NCBI RefSeq assembly: GCF_001612965.1
Contig: NZ_BDBL01000027.1
Span: 1 to 64,000, forward strand
Length of the DNA stretch: 64,000 nucleotides
Direction of reading: 5' to 3'
From: Nocardia kruczakiae NBRC 101016
GTDB lineage: Bacteria; Actinomycetota; Actinomycetes; Mycobacteriales; Mycobacteriaceae
Shown: one piece after another, positions 47,222 through 56,468 of the stretch
Position numbering within the stretch: position 1 is the first letter of the stretch
Layout: every line of letters begins with the position of its first letter
Program-made: the position numbers and the translations under genes
The notes under the pieces: generated by a model
What the model saw: only the letters and a program-made list of their open reading frames with translations
What the model was told of the DNA's origin: nothing
The model's database searches: none

Positions 47222-49228
47222 ATGACCGGCCAGCAGGCGCACACGGGCGGCCCGCGCACCGTCGCCCAGAAGTTGATCGAGTCCCATCTGGTGTCGGGCC
47301 GGATGCGCCCGGGGGAGGAGATCGCGCTGCGCATCGACCAGACGCTCACCCAGGACGCCACCGGCACCCTGGTGATGCAGGAACTCGAGGCGCTCGGGCT
47401 CGATCGGGTCCGCACCGAACTCAGCGCACAGTACGTCGACCACAATCTGTTGCAGACCGACGACAAGAACGCCCAGGACCACGAATTCCTGCTGTCGGCC
47501 TGCCGCCGCTACGGGCTGTGGTTCTCGAAACCGGGCAACGGGGTCTCGCACCCGACCCATATGCAGCGTTTCGGCAGACCCGGCGTGACGATGGTCGGCT
47601 CGGATTCGCATACGCCGGCCGGCGGATCGCTGGGCATGCTCGCGATCGGCGTCGGCGGTCTCGAGGTGGCGCTCGCCATGGCCGGCGAGCCGCTCTACAT
47701 CACCATGCCGCAGATCTGGGGCGTCGAACTGACCGGTGAACTGCCGCCCTGGTGTTCGGCCAAGGATGTGATCCTGGAGATGTTGCGCCGCCACGGCGTC
47801 AAGGGCGGCGTGAACCGGATCATCGAATATCACGGTCCGGGCCTGGCGGGACTCACGGCGATGGACCGGCACGTGATCGCCAATATGGGCGCCGAACTCG
47901 GCGCCACCACCACGGTTTTTCCGGCCGACGACGCGGTGCGCGAATTCCTGCGCGCCGAGGATCGCGCCGCCGACTTCACCGAACTGCGGTCCGACGCGGG
48001 CGCGACCTACGACCTCGACGAGCACATCGATCTGTCCGCGATCGAGCCGCTGATCGCCCGGCCCTCCTCACCGGGGGACGTGGTTCCGGTGCGGGAGGTC
48101 GCCGGGGAACCGGTCGCGCAGGTGGTGATCGGGTCGTCGGCCAACCCCGGGCTGCGCGATTTCGCGATGGCCGCCGCCATCGTCTCCGGCCGGCAGACCC
48201 ACAGTGACGTCAGCTTCGACGTCAATCCGTCCTCGCGGGAAATTCTCGAGGATCTGACCAGGATGGGCGCCACGTTCGAACTGATCCGCGCCGGGGCGCG
48301 CCTCCACCAGTCCGGATGTATGGGCTGTATCGGCATGGGGCAGGCGCCGGCCGTCGGCCGCAATTCCCTGCGCACCATGCCGCGCAATTTTCCGGGACGC
48401 TCGGGCACCGACGAGGACTCGGTGTGGTTGTGTTCGCCGGAGACCGCCGCCGCGTCCGCGCTGACCGCGAGGATCACCGATCCACGCGATCTCGCCGAGG
48501 AACTGGGCCTCGACTATCCGGTGCTGGAACTGCCCGCCCACGCGTCGGTCAACACCGCGATGCTGGTGGCGCCGCTGCCGGAAGCCGAGGCGCGCACCGT
48601 GGAATTGGTGAAGGGCCCCAACATCTCCGCGCTGCCGGATTTCGATCCGCTGCCGGATGTGATCGAGGCGCCGGTCCTGCTCGTGGTCGGCGACAACATC
48701 TCCACCGACGACATCTCCCCGGCGGGAGCGCGGGCACTGCCGTTCCGCTCGAATATCCCGAAACTCGCCGAATTCGCCTTCACCCGTATCGATCCGGATT
48801 ATCCCCGGCACGCGGCCGAGATCTCCGGCACCACCGGACATGTCGTTGTCGGCGGCGACAACTACGGACAGGGCTCCTCGCGCGAACATGCCGCGATCGC
48901 GCCGCGATATCTGGGGCTGCGGGCGGTGATCGCGAAATCGTATGCGCGCATCCACTGGCAGAATCTGGCCAATTTCGGCATCGTCGCCCTGGAATTCGCC
49001 GACCCCGCCGATTACGACCGCATCGGGGTGGGTGACGTGCTGCGCATCGAGGGGCTGCGGGCCGCTCTCGCCGCCGGTCCCACGATCACCGCCCACGATG
49101 TCACCGCGAACGTGGATATCCCCCTGCGCCACCGGCTTTCGGAGCGTCAGGTGGAAACCGTGCTGGCCGGCGGCATCATTCCGCGGCTCGCGGCAGCGCA
49201 GGCGGCGCGCGAGATGTCGGATCGCTGA
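47222..49228 (+). CDS. aconitate hydratase-family enzyme
   Basis: A 668-residue enzyme of the shorter aconitase branch, interconverting citrate/isocitrate or a related pair. VGSDSHTPAGGSLGMLAIGVGG, MTLGADVR-like segments and the C-terminal swivel domain (GDNISTDDISPAG, GGDNYGQGSSREHAAIAPRYLG, AKSYARIHWQNLANFGI) are all present. In the iron-sulfur region the CMGC pair (C366, C369) is kept, but the position of the first cluster cysteine reads GSSAN (S306) instead of GSCTN. Whether that is normal for this branch I cannot test here. It could act in the methylcitrate pathway, but it lies 9 kb from prpDBC. Confidence 0.87.
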   Translation: MTGQQAHTGGPRTVAQKLIESHLVSGRMRPGEEIALRIDQTLTQDATGTLVMQELEALGLDRVRTELSAQYVDHNLLQTDDKNAQDHEFLLSACRRYGLWFSKPGNGVSHPTHMQRFGRPGVTMVGSDSHTPAGGSLGMLAIGVGGLEVALAMAGEPLYITMPQIWGVELTGELPPWCSAKDVILEMLRRHGVKGGVNRIIEYHGPGLAGLTAMDRHVIANMGAELGATTTVFPADDAVREFLRAEDRAADFTELRSDAGATYDLDEHIDLSAIEPLIARPSSPGDVVPVREVAGEPVAQVVIGSSANPGLRDFAMAAAIVSGRQTHSDVSFDVNPSSREILEDLTRMGATFELIRAGARLHQSGCMGCIGMGQAPAVGRNSLRTMPRNFPGRSGTDEDSVWLCSPETAAASALTARITDPRDLAEELGLDYPVLELPAHASVNTAMLVAPLPEAEARTVELVKGPNISALPDFDPLPDVIEAPVLLVVGDNISTDDISPAGARALPFRSNIPKLAEFAFTRIDPDYPRHAAEISGTTGHVVVGGDNYGQGSSREHAAIAPRYLGLRAVIAKSYARIHWQNLANFGIVALEFADPADYDRIGVGDVLRIEGLRAALAAGPTITAHDVTANVDIPLRHRLSERQVETVLAGGIIPRLAAAQAAREMSDR

Positions 49229-49234
49229 GCGTTT

Positions 49235-50212
49235 CTATTCGACGAGTTTTTCGCTCTTCAACCAGTCGTAGGCGACGTCGGCGGGATCCTCGCCGTCGAT
49301 ATCGACGCGGCCGTTGAGTTCCTGCATCAGATCATTGGTCAGCCGCTCGGAAATGGTGCCCAGCAGCTGACGCAACTGTGGATAGCGGTCCAGGATCTCC
49401 CCACGCACGACGGCGGCGCCGCTGTAGGGCAGGAAGAACTTCTTGTCGTCGTCGAGCACGACGAGATCGAGATTCTTCACCCGGCCGTCGGTGGTGTAGA
49501 TCATGCCGAAATTGCACGGCGCGCTCTTGGCCGTCGCGGTGTAGACGACGCCGGCGTCCATCCGGGTGACGTTGCCGGTGGGCACGCCGTTCGGATCGTT
49601 GTAGGGGATACCGTATTTCTGCAGCATCGGAATGAAACCGTCGGCGCGGCTGAAGAATTCGTCGTCGACGCAGAACGTGCGATCGCGCACGGGCAACGCC
49701 GCCACATCCGACAGCGACTTCACCCCGAGCCGTTGCGCGGTCGGCGTCGACACACCGAAGGCGTAGGTGTCGTTGAAATTCGCCGGCGGCAGCCATTCCA
49801 GGTTGTGCTCACGCTTCTCGATATCGTGCACGCGCTGCCAGAGTTCCTGCGGATCGGAGATCGTCTCGGTTTCGTTGTGGTAGTTGACCCATCCGGTACC
49901 GGTGTATTCCCACAGGATGTCGGCGTCACCGTTGAGCTGAGCCTGCCGCGACGACGCCGAACCCGGTGCGCCGGTCAGATCGGTGACCTTCGCGCCGGCG
50001 GCGGCCAGATAGGTCGCGGTGATCTTGCCCAGCAGCACGCCCTCGGTGAAACTCTTCGACGTCACGACGAGTTTCGCGCCGTCGAGCGGTCGCTGCCCGC
50101 CGGGCAGGCTCGCATCGTGGAAGGTGCCCGACGAGCTGACCAGCCCGCAACCGCCGATCATCGACACCACCAGGACGATCGCGCACAGTGCCAGGGCCCG
50201 TGCCGGCCTCAT
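49235..50212 (-). CDS. osmoprotectant ABC transporter, substrate-binding lipoprotein
   Basis: A 325-residue OpuAC/ProX-type binding protein for glycine betaine, choline or similar compounds. The signal peptide ALCAIVLVVSMIGGCG has a lipobox ending at Cys22. The mature part has KLVVTSKSFTEGVLLGKITATYL, LNGDADILWEYTGTGW, and a second lobe with KKFFLPYSGAAVVRGEIL. The ATG overlaps the permease stop. It is last of four coupled genes. Confidence 0.92.
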   Translation of the reverse strand: MRPARALALCAIVLVVSMIGGCGLVSSSGTFHDASLPGGQRPLDGAKLVVTSKSFTEGVLLGKITATYLAAAGAKVTDLTGAPGSASSRQAQLNGDADILWEYTGTGWVNYHNETETISDPQELWQRVHDIEKREHNLEWLPPANFNDTYAFGVSTPTAQRLGVKSLSDVAALPVRDRTFCVDDEFFSRADGFIPMLQKYGIPYNDPNGVPTGNVTRMDAGVVYTATAKSAPCNFGMIYTTDGRVKNLDLVVLDDDKKFFLPYSGAAVVRGEILDRYPQLRQLLGTISERLTNDLMQELNGRVDIDGEDPADVAYDWLKSEKLVE

Positions 50213-50946
50213 GACACACCTCGCGGAGTCGCGGCCAGTTCGACGAGTCTGCCGAGCCAGTCGATGATCAACGCCAGCAGTCCGACCAGAATCGCCCCGG
50301 ACACGAGCAGTTTCGGCAGGAACAGGGTGACGCCCGTCGTGATCAGGGTGCCGAGACTGGTGGCGCCGATGAAGGTGCTCAGCGTCGCGGTGCCGACCAG
50401 GATCACCAGGGCGGTGCGCACCCCGTTGAGGATCACCGGCACCGCGAGCGGCAACTCGACCCGTACCAGGGTGCGGGCGGCGGAGAATCCGATCCCGCGC
50501 GAGGCCTCGATGGTGCGCTGATCCACCTGCCGGAGGCCGACGATGGTGTTCTGCAGGATCGGCAGAATCGCGTACACCACCAGACCGACGACCGCCGTGC
50601 GGAATCCGGTGCCCAGCCAGAAGGTGAACAACACCAGCAGCCCGACCGCCGGCGCCGCCTGGCCGATATTGGCGATGTTGACCGCGAGCGGCTCCAGACG
50701 TTTCAGCGCCGGCCGGGTCAGCGCGATACCCAGCGGAATCGCGACCACGACCACGATCACCGTGGCCACCACGGTCAGCTCGATATGCGACCAGATCGTG
50801 GTCCGCAGGTTGGACCAGGCGAGCGAGGCCTGCTCGGTCGGGGTGAACGTCGTCGACCGGTACCAGACGAGGTAACCGATGCCGATGACGAGGATGATCA
50901 ACGGCTCGAACCAGACGTCCATCGGCAGCCGGCGCAGGCGGGTCAT
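50209..50946 (-). CDS. osmoprotectant ABC transporter permease (first)
   Basis: A 245-residue OpuCB/ProW-like permease with six helices. The EAA loop reads TIEASRGIGFSAARTLVRVELPLAVPVIL, which contacts the ATPase. Overlaps on both sides (ATGA) place it between the ATPase and binding-protein genes. Confidence 0.92.
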   Translation of the reverse strand: MTRLRRLPMDVWFEPLIILVIGIGYLVWYRSTTFTPTEQASLAWSNLRTTIWSHIELTVVATVIVVVVAIPLGIALTRPALKRLEPLAVNIANIGQAAPAVGLLVLFTFWLGTGFRTAVVGLVVYAILPILQNTIVGLRQVDQRTIEASRGIGFSAARTLVRVELPLAVPVILNGVRTALVILVGTATLSTFIGATSLGTLITTGVTLFLPKLLVSGAILVGLLALIIDWLGRLVELAATPRGVS

Positions 50947-52226
50947 GACTGTCCGGCCGATTCGTGCTCGTCGTCGGCGGCGACCACCGGGGTCGGCGCG
51001 GGATCGGTTCCGTCGACGTAGGTTTCGTACGAGGTGTCGTATTCCTCGGAGCGCACATCGGCGAGTGCGGCCTGGATGGTCTCGGTCACCGCGCCGATGC
51101 CGATCGAGCCGACGACCGCACCGCGCCCGTCGGTCACCAGGGCGGCGCCCTGACTGGCCGCCAGCATCGCGTCGAGGGCGTCGTTGAGTGTCGAGGAGCG
51201 CGCGACGACCGGCAATCGCCGATCGAGGTAGTCCGATACCTCCGGTTTGCTCGCCAGTTCGGTGAGCGAGGGCCACGACCGCGGCCGCCCGGCGGCGTCG
51301 ACGACCACCACCCACGTCTGGCCGGCGGCCCGCGCGCGCCGGATCACCGCCTGCGACGGCTCTCCGATGCGGGCGGTGACCACGTCGTCGAACTCCACAT
51401 CGCGCACCCGCTGCACGGTCAGATAGGCGAGTTTGGCGCCGGAGCCGACGAATTCCTCCACGAAGGGCGTGGCCGGTGCGGTGAGGATTTCCTCGGGCCG
51501 CGCGTACTGCTCGACATGCCCGCCCTCGGACAGGATCAGCACCTTGTCGCCGAGTTTGGTGGCCTCCTCGAAATCGTGGGTGACGACGACGATCGTCTTG
51601 CCGAGTTCGTGCTGAATACCGATGAGGCTGTCCTGCAGGCGAACTCGGGTGATCGGGTCGACGGCGCCGAACGGCTCGTCCATCAGCAGCACCGGGGGAT
51701 CGGCGGCCAGCGCCCGCGCGACTCCGACGCGCTGCTGCTGGCCGCCGGACATGTCCTTGGGCAGCCGGTCGGCGAATATCCCGGGATCCAGGCCGACGAG
51801 TTCGAGCAGATATTCGGTGCGTTCGGCGATCCGCTTCTTGTCCCAGCCGAGCACCCGCGGGATCGCGCCCACGTTCTTGCGCACCGACCAGTGCGGGAAC
51901 AGGCCGCCGGATTGGATGACGTACCCGATCGACTGCCGGAGTTTGTCCGGGTCCTCGCGGGTGACGTCGCGCCCGTCGATGAAGATGCGGCCCTCGGTCG
52001 GCTCGATCAGGCGGTTGATCATCTTGAGGGTGGTCGTCTTCCCGCATCCGGAGGGGCCGACGAAGGCGACGATCTGTCCAGCCTCGATCTCGAGGTCGAG
52101 GCGGGCGACGGCCGGCTTGTCCTGGCCCTTGTACCTCTTGACGACCGAGTCGAGGACGATGGACGCCCCGGTGACATTGCGTTCCGGCGTCGCCGGTCCG
52201 GGCCGGTCGGTCACAGCGTCGGTCAT
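50943..52226 (-). CDS. osmoprotectant ABC transporter ATPase with CBS domains
   Basis: A 427-residue OpuCA/ProV-like ATPase. Walker A is GPSGCGKTT, the signature is MSGGQQQRVGVARAL, Walker B is VLLMDEPFGAVD, and the switch His is in VVTHD. After about residue 270 come CBS-like repeats (VVARSSTLNDALDAMLAASQGAALVTDGRG), which sense ionic strength in homologues and gate uptake. The acidic tail is unassigned. Coupled by ATGA overlaps to a permease on each side. Confidence 0.94.
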   Translation of the reverse strand: MTDAVTDRPGPATPERNVTGASIVLDSVVKRYKGQDKPAVARLDLEIEAGQIVAFVGPSGCGKTTTLKMINRLIEPTEGRIFIDGRDVTREDPDKLRQSIGYVIQSGGLFPHWSVRKNVGAIPRVLGWDKKRIAERTEYLLELVGLDPGIFADRLPKDMSGGQQQRVGVARALAADPPVLLMDEPFGAVDPITRVRLQDSLIGIQHELGKTIVVVTHDFEEATKLGDKVLILSEGGHVEQYARPEEILTAPATPFVEEFVGSGAKLAYLTVQRVRDVEFDDVVTARIGEPSQAVIRRARAAGQTWVVVVDAAGRPRSWPSLTELASKPEVSDYLDRRLPVVARSSTLNDALDAMLAASQGAALVTDGRGAVVGSIGIGAVTETIQAALADVRSEEYDTSYETYVDGTDPAPTPVVAADDEHESAGQS

Positions 52227-52867
52227 GAGAGTCCTTCGGCGATGGTGAGGCGGCCCAGCAGAACGAGTAGCGCGTCGAACACCAGCGCCACGATGACGAT
52301 GAGGATGGTGCCCGTGGCCGCGGTCTCCAGCGCGTTCGCGCCGCCCAGTCGCGACAGGCCGTTGAAGATCAGCGATCCCAGGCCGGGCCCGAGAACGTAG
52401 GCGACGATGGCGGCGACACCGACGATCATCTGTGTGGAGACCCGGATACCGGTCAGGATCACCGGCCACGCGATCGGCAGTTCGACGGTGAGCAGAATGC
52501 GGGTGCGGGAAAAACCGATTCCGCGTGCGGATTCCACCACCGAGGGCGGTACCGAGCGCAACCCCACGATCGCGTTGCCGATCACCGGCAGGGCGGCGAA
52601 GAACGCCAGCATGATGAACGACGGGACCACACCCAGTCCGAACGGGACCAGCAGCAGGGCCAGCAGCGCCAGCGACGGAATGGTCAGCGCGACCCGGCTC
52701 GAGGTGAGCGAGAGCTGCGACAGCAGCGGCAGCCGGTAGACCGCCATCGCGATGAGGACGGCGACGATCGTGCCGACCAGAACCGTCTGAAACGCCAGTG
52801 ACGCATGCTGATAGGTGAGAAAGGCCAGAGTGTCACCCCGCCCTCGGATGTAGTTCCACAGGTTCAC
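52223..52867 (-). CDS. osmoprotectant ABC transporter permease (second)
   Basis: A 214-residue permease, first gene of the operon, with five or six helices. The EAA loop is VVESARGIGFSRTRILLTVELPIAWPVIL. The two permeases are homologous but distinct, so the transporter is a heterodimer. The start is GTG at 52867; 135 bases without a gene separate it from the dioxygenase stop upstream. Confidence 0.92.
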   Translation of the reverse strand: MNLWNYIRGRGDTLAFLTYQHASLAFQTVLVGTIVAVLIAMAVYRLPLLSQLSLTSSRVALTIPSLALLALLLVPFGLGVVPSFIMLAFFAALPVIGNAIVGLRSVPPSVVESARGIGFSRTRILLTVELPIAWPVILTGIRVSTQMIVGVAAIVAYVLGPGLGSLIFNGLSRLGGANALETAATGTILIVIVALVFDALLVLLGRLTIAEGLS

Positions 52868-53001
52868 GGGACTCCCATCGTCAGCCCTCTGCCGGCACCT
52901 GTCCGCGCGCCGCCACCGGGCGCAGGTTGGTCAAAGACTAAATGACAGTACGGCTCCGGTTCCGCACGCCGCGCGGTTCACGCCGCTCGCGGCAGTAATC
53001 T

Positions 53002-53934
53002 TCATGCCGCTCGCGGCAGCGACTGCGCGGGGGAATACGACTGCGCGTCACCGGAGATCACCGTACTCGGGCGGCCGTCGACGCCGACGGGTACGGCACC
53101 GGCCAGCGTGATGCGGGTGAGCCGGCGGTGTTCGGCGCCGTCGTAGTCGTCGATCGCGTAGTGCTGGGTGGCGTGGTTGTCCCAGATCGCCACATCGCCG
53201 GGCGCCCAGTCCCAGCGGGTGGTGTGCTCGAGCCGGGTCACCCGATCCTGGAACAGGCGGAACAGGGCCCGTGATTCGGCGGTGGACAGGCCGACGATCT
53301 CCTTGACGAAGCAGCCCAGCAACAGCGCGCGTTCCCCGGTCTCCGGATGGACGTGCACCACCGGATGTTCGGTCTCGAAGTAGCGGGACTCGAATTCGGT
53401 GCGGTACGAACGGGTTCCGGCATCGGGCCGGTCGTCGGCCTCGGCGGCGTAGTCGTAGCGGTTGGTGTGGCGGGCGCGCAGATGCTCGGCCAGCACGCGC
53501 AGCGGTTGCGGCAGCGACTCGTAGGCGGCGACGGTGGAGGCCCAGGTGGTGGATCCGCCGTAGGAGGGCAGGGACACCGCGCGCAGGATCGAGGTTTTCG
53601 GCACGCGGTCGACGAAGGTGACGTCGGTGTGCCAGACGTTGGAGCGGCCGTGCTGTGAATCTATGGCCAGGCTCTTCACCCCGGCGGAGGTGAGTGTCGG
53701 ATGCGGCGTGGTGGGCGTGCCGAGCAGTTGCGCGAATTCGTACTGCCCGTCCTCGGTGAGGTGGTCCTGGCCGCGGAAGAAGATCACCTTGTGCCGGTGC
53801 AGGGCCGCGCGGATCGTGGCGATGGTGTCGGTGTCCAGCGAGCCGCCGAGGCGAACTCCCTCGATCCGGGCGCCGATGTGGTTGCCCAGCCGGACCACTC
53901 GCACCGCGGTATCGGTTGCCTCGTCGACGGACAT
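53002..53934 (-). CDS. TauD/TfdA-family Fe(II)/2-oxoglutarate dioxygenase
   Basis: A 310-residue hydroxylase. The Fe ligands are the H-x-D of NVWHTDVTF near residue 101 and the distal His in NHATQHYA. The 2-oxoglutarate Arg is probably in RRLTRITLAG. FFRGQDHLTEDGQYEFAQLLG is the conserved TauD N-terminal block. Substrates include taurine, alkyl sulfates and sulfonates; an alkyl sulfatase lies elsewhere in this window, but no direct operon link exists. It is preceded by a separately transcribed TetR gene on the same strand 100 bases upstream. Confidence 0.9.
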   Translation of the reverse strand: MSVDEATDTAVRVVRLGNHIGARIEGVRLGGSLDTDTIATIRAALHRHKVIFFRGQDHLTEDGQYEFAQLLGTPTTPHPTLTSAGVKSLAIDSQHGRSNVWHTDVTFVDRVPKTSILRAVSLPSYGGSTTWASTVAAYESLPQPLRVLAEHLRARHTNRYDYAAEADDRPDAGTRSYRTEFESRYFETEHPVVHVHPETGERALLLGCFVKEIVGLSTAESRALFRLFQDRVTRLEHTTRWDWAPGDVAIWDNHATQHYAIDDYDGAEHRRLTRITLAGAVPVGVDGRPSTVISGDAQSYSPAQSLPRAA

Positions 53935-54034
53935 CGCACGACCTCTCTTCCAGCCTGTCGGACGTGCGGTAGGTAACCACCCGGAGGCCGGGTCCGGCCA
54001 GCGTTACGGTCACCGGGATCGAAATCCGGTGGTC

Positions 54035-54745
54035 TCAGGCCCGGCCGCGAGCCTCGAGCTTGTGTTCCAGACCGGCGATCACGAGGTCGACGTCGAATTC
54101 GAACTGCTCGCCGACCCGCCCGGCGCTCTCGCGCGTGGTCGCCACCTGCCGCAGAAGTGGAAACTCTTCTCCCACTTCGGAATTCAGTGTCCGCGCGACG
54201 TGTTCGGCCTGCAGGTCCACATGGCCCCGGGTCGCCTCCGCGGATTCGCGCGCCGCCGAGTACGCGATATCGGCGAGCAACCGCAGGGTGCGCCCGGCCT
54301 CCATCGGCTCGAATCCGGCGCAGACCAGCGATTGGAAGATCCGCTCGATCTGCGCCAGCGTCGACAGTCCGCCGCGGCCACGGAATCGCACATGGTAGAT
54401 CAGCACTCCCACCTGGGTGAGGGCTTCGGCGACCGCGGTGGCGAACAGGTGCAACAGTTGCCGCCAGTCACCGTCGGCGGACAGGTCGAGGCGGCGGATC
54501 TCGGTTTCGAAGGCGTCGAGCGCGACCAGTTCCAGTAACCCGTCGCGGTCGCTGACGTAGTAGTTCAGCGATTTGCGATCCACGCCCAGTGCGTCGGCGA
54601 CCGACTTCATGGTGAGTGTTTCCGGCGGCAGCGCGCGTGCGGCGGCGACGATGCGATCCCGGCTCAGCCGGGGCGGCCGCCCGCGCCCGCGCCGCGATGT
54701 CTGCACTGTTCCAGCCCCCGAACCGGTTGTATTCCCGCCGCTCAC
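54035..54745 (-). CDS. TetR family regulator
   Basis: A 236-residue regulator with an N-terminal basic arm (RRGRGRPPRLSRDRIVAAA) and a HTH around LTMKSVADALGVDRKSLNYYVSDRDGL. The C-terminal domain is of the TetR_C type seen with tetracycline-like ligands. The GTG start at 54745 follows GAGAGG closely. Divergent from the orphan gene at 54918, with an AT-rich palindrome in between. Confidence 0.88.
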   Translation of the reverse strand: MSGGNTTGSGAGTVQTSRRGRGRPPRLSRDRIVAAARALPPETLTMKSVADALGVDRKSLNYYVSDRDGLLELVALDAFETEIRRLDLSADGDWRQLLHLFATAVAEALTQVGVLIYHVRFRGRGGLSTLAQIERIFQSLVCAGFEPMEAGRTLRLLADIAYSAARESAEATRGHVDLQAEHVARTLNSEVGEEFPLLRQVATTRESAGRVGEQFEFDVDLVIAGLEHKLEARGRA

Positions 54746-54815
54746 CCTCTCAGGCTACGGATGCCGGCGGCGGGTCCGGACAACACGCCCGGTGGAGGGG
54801 TGCGAGTTTGGCCAA

Positions 54816-54840
54816 TATTTTCTCCCGTTGGGGGAAAATA
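54816..54840. promoter_or_regulatory. 25-bp AT-rich operator candidate
   Basis: TATTTTCTCCC-GTT-GGGGGAAAATA has 11-base arms with one mismatch. It is one of the most AT-rich patches of the window and lies between the divergent TetR and orphan genes, so it is a likely repressor site. Confidence 0.6.
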
Positions 54841-54917
54841 AACTAGTCTCTGCTCGGGCGATGTGGGCCGTCCGAGGCGGGGAAGGCAGTGGTGGTTGTG
54901 ATCGGAACGGAAGTGCT

Positions 54918-55589
54918 ATGTCTGCTGTGTCGCACCGGTATCCAACGAACGCCCACGCGGCGGAATCTCCGAGCGAATGCGCCGTCGCCGAATCCGGCCG
55001 GCGCGCGCTGCGATATCAGCTGATCGTGATCGCGGACAACCCGGTCGAGGTCGTCTCGCGCGCCGGCGGGTGGCTGTTCGATCGCGCCGTCGCCGGCTGG
55101 GAGGTCACCGTCGCGGTCGATTCACCCGGCGATATCCGGCCACTGACCATCCTCGGGCTGGGTGTGCTCGACCTCGGTTGTGTGTTGCGCTGCCGGCGGC
55201 AGGTGCCCATACCGCACGCCTTCGCCGTCGCCGGGGATCTGTCCGCACTGGGCGAACCGGCACGCGAATGGGCGCACCGGTATATCGGCAGCGCCCGCAC
55301 CGACGTCCGGTTTTGGGGCGAAACCCGTTGCGGCAAAACATCTTTCGCGCAGGCCTCGCCGACGCCGTACGTGCCGAGCCGGGCGGCGCGAGCCTTCAAG
55401 GCCTATGCGCTGGAGGCCGTGGGCATGCGGCCACCGGCCCGTGATGTCGAATCCTTTCGCGCGTGGTCGGTGCCGTGGCCGCCGGATCGGGAGTGCGGAC
55501 GCTGCCTGGCGGTTGACGCGCGCGTTACCGGACGGCGGCGATCGCCCCGTCGAGGGCGCGCTGCATCCGGGTACCGACGACCCGGGTGA
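54918..55589 (+). CDS. orphan hypothetical protein
   Basis: A 223-residue protein without a recognised domain. The centre has strand-like segments (YQLIVIADNPVEVVSRAGGWLFD, WEVTVAVDSPGDIRPLTILGLGVLDLG) that could be an alpha/beta fold. A Cys pair (CGRC) occurs near residue 195. The ATG at 54918 follows GGAACGGAAG. Its 3' end overlaps the convergent acyltransferase gene by 65 bases, unusual enough that the true C-terminus might be shorter than the open frame. No function is assigned. Confidence 0.6.
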   Translation: MSAVSHRYPTNAHAAESPSECAVAESGRRALRYQLIVIADNPVEVVSRAGGWLFDRAVAGWEVTVAVDSPGDIRPLTILGLGVLDLGCVLRCRRQVPIPHAFAVAGDLSALGEPAREWAHRYIGSARTDVRFWGETRCGKTSFAQASPTPYVPSRAARAFKAYALEAVGMRPPARDVESFRAWSVPWPPDRECGRCLAVDARVTGRRRSPRRGRAASGYRRPG

Positions 55590-56298
55590 TCTGGGCCGGT
55601 CGTTCCGGGAAATCCGGCAGCGGCTCGTCGAGGTAGAACGTGGCGCGGCCACTGGGGCCGTAGGCCAGGCCGAGGAAGACGAAAACCGGGGCCGCCCCGG
55701 CGTTTCGGGCGCGCGCGGCGATGTGGCCGATGCCGGTGCCGATGGTCTGCACCCGGGCCGGATCGGTCTCGTTGCAGGTGCCTTCGGGGAACAGAGCCAG
55801 GTCGTCGCCGTCGACCATGCGCCCGACGCAGACGTCCATCAGTTGCTGTCCGGCGGCGTAGGCTGCGCGCGCGCCGTGATCCTTGCCGCGGAACACCGGG
55901 ATGGCGCCCATGACGTCGATGCGCGAGCGCTGTCCCGGCTCGATGAACAGTTCGTCCTTGGCCAGCACCCGGATGTGGCCGATCCGCGGCCGGAACACGC
56001 TGCGCCAGGCGAAGGCGGCGACGGTGCGCGGATCTTCCACGCTCACATGGTTGATCGCGATGATCATGCGGCGGTCGTCGCGGATCAGCTGCCGGATCGC
56101 CGCGCGGGCACCCTCGGCATAGCGGACCGCCGGGCGTTTGCGATAGGCGGTGATCGCGTAGAACAGGCGCGCGCGGGTGCGGGGCGCCCGGTGGGTGCGG
56201 TAGTACTCGTAGACGGCGTCGCGATTGTCGAATTCGACCGACGGGGGTAGGGCTGGGGGTAGGGCTACGGGATCGGCGGTCGAGATCGGGGCGTTCAT
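55525..56298 (-). CDS. PlsC-type lysophospholipid acyltransferase
   Basis: A 257-residue acyltransferase. The catalytic motif is NHVSVED (NHx4D type), the glycerol-phosphate-binding motif is FPEGT, and IPVFRGKD is the conserved arginine region. It is predicted to acylate a lysophospholipid at the membrane. The N-terminal Pro/Ala-rich stretch is not part of the domain. An upstream palindrome (56301-56337) may control it. It overlaps the orphan gene tail to tail. Confidence 0.88.
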   Translation of the reverse strand: MNAPISTADPVALPPALPPSVEFDNRDAVYEYYRTHRAPRTRARLFYAITAYRKRPAVRYAEGARAAIRQLIRDDRRMIIAINHVSVEDPRTVAAFAWRSVFRPRIGHIRVLAKDELFIEPGQRSRIDVMGAIPVFRGKDHGARAAYAAGQQLMDVCVGRMVDGDDLALFPEGTCNETDPARVQTIGTGIGHIAARARNAGAAPVFVFLGLAYGPSGRATFYLDEPLPDFPERPAQITRVVGTRMQRALDGAIAAVR

Positions 56299-56300
56299 TC

Positions 56301-56337
56301 AACCTACGCTACCGTAACCTACGGCTACGTAGGTAGG
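56301..56337. promoter_or_regulatory. palindrome upstream of the acyltransferase gene
   Basis: CCTACG-GCTA-CGTAGG (56318-56333) is a perfect 6-bp palindrome with a four-base centre. AACCTACG repeats at 56301-56308 and AGGTAGG follows at 56331, so the CTACG unit occurs four times in 37 bases just upstream of the minus-strand ATG. Candidate operator; no adjacent regulator gene. Confidence 0.5.
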
Positions 56338-56468
56338 GGTCCGCGAACGCGTTCTCGGCGAGCGGGCGAAAGCGGCCGCGCGCGTGATTACCCTCGAATG
56401 CGGGAAGGGGACCGGCCATCCCGCGTTGCGGGTGCCGGGTGAGACGGCCGACCGAAGGGAGCAGCGCG

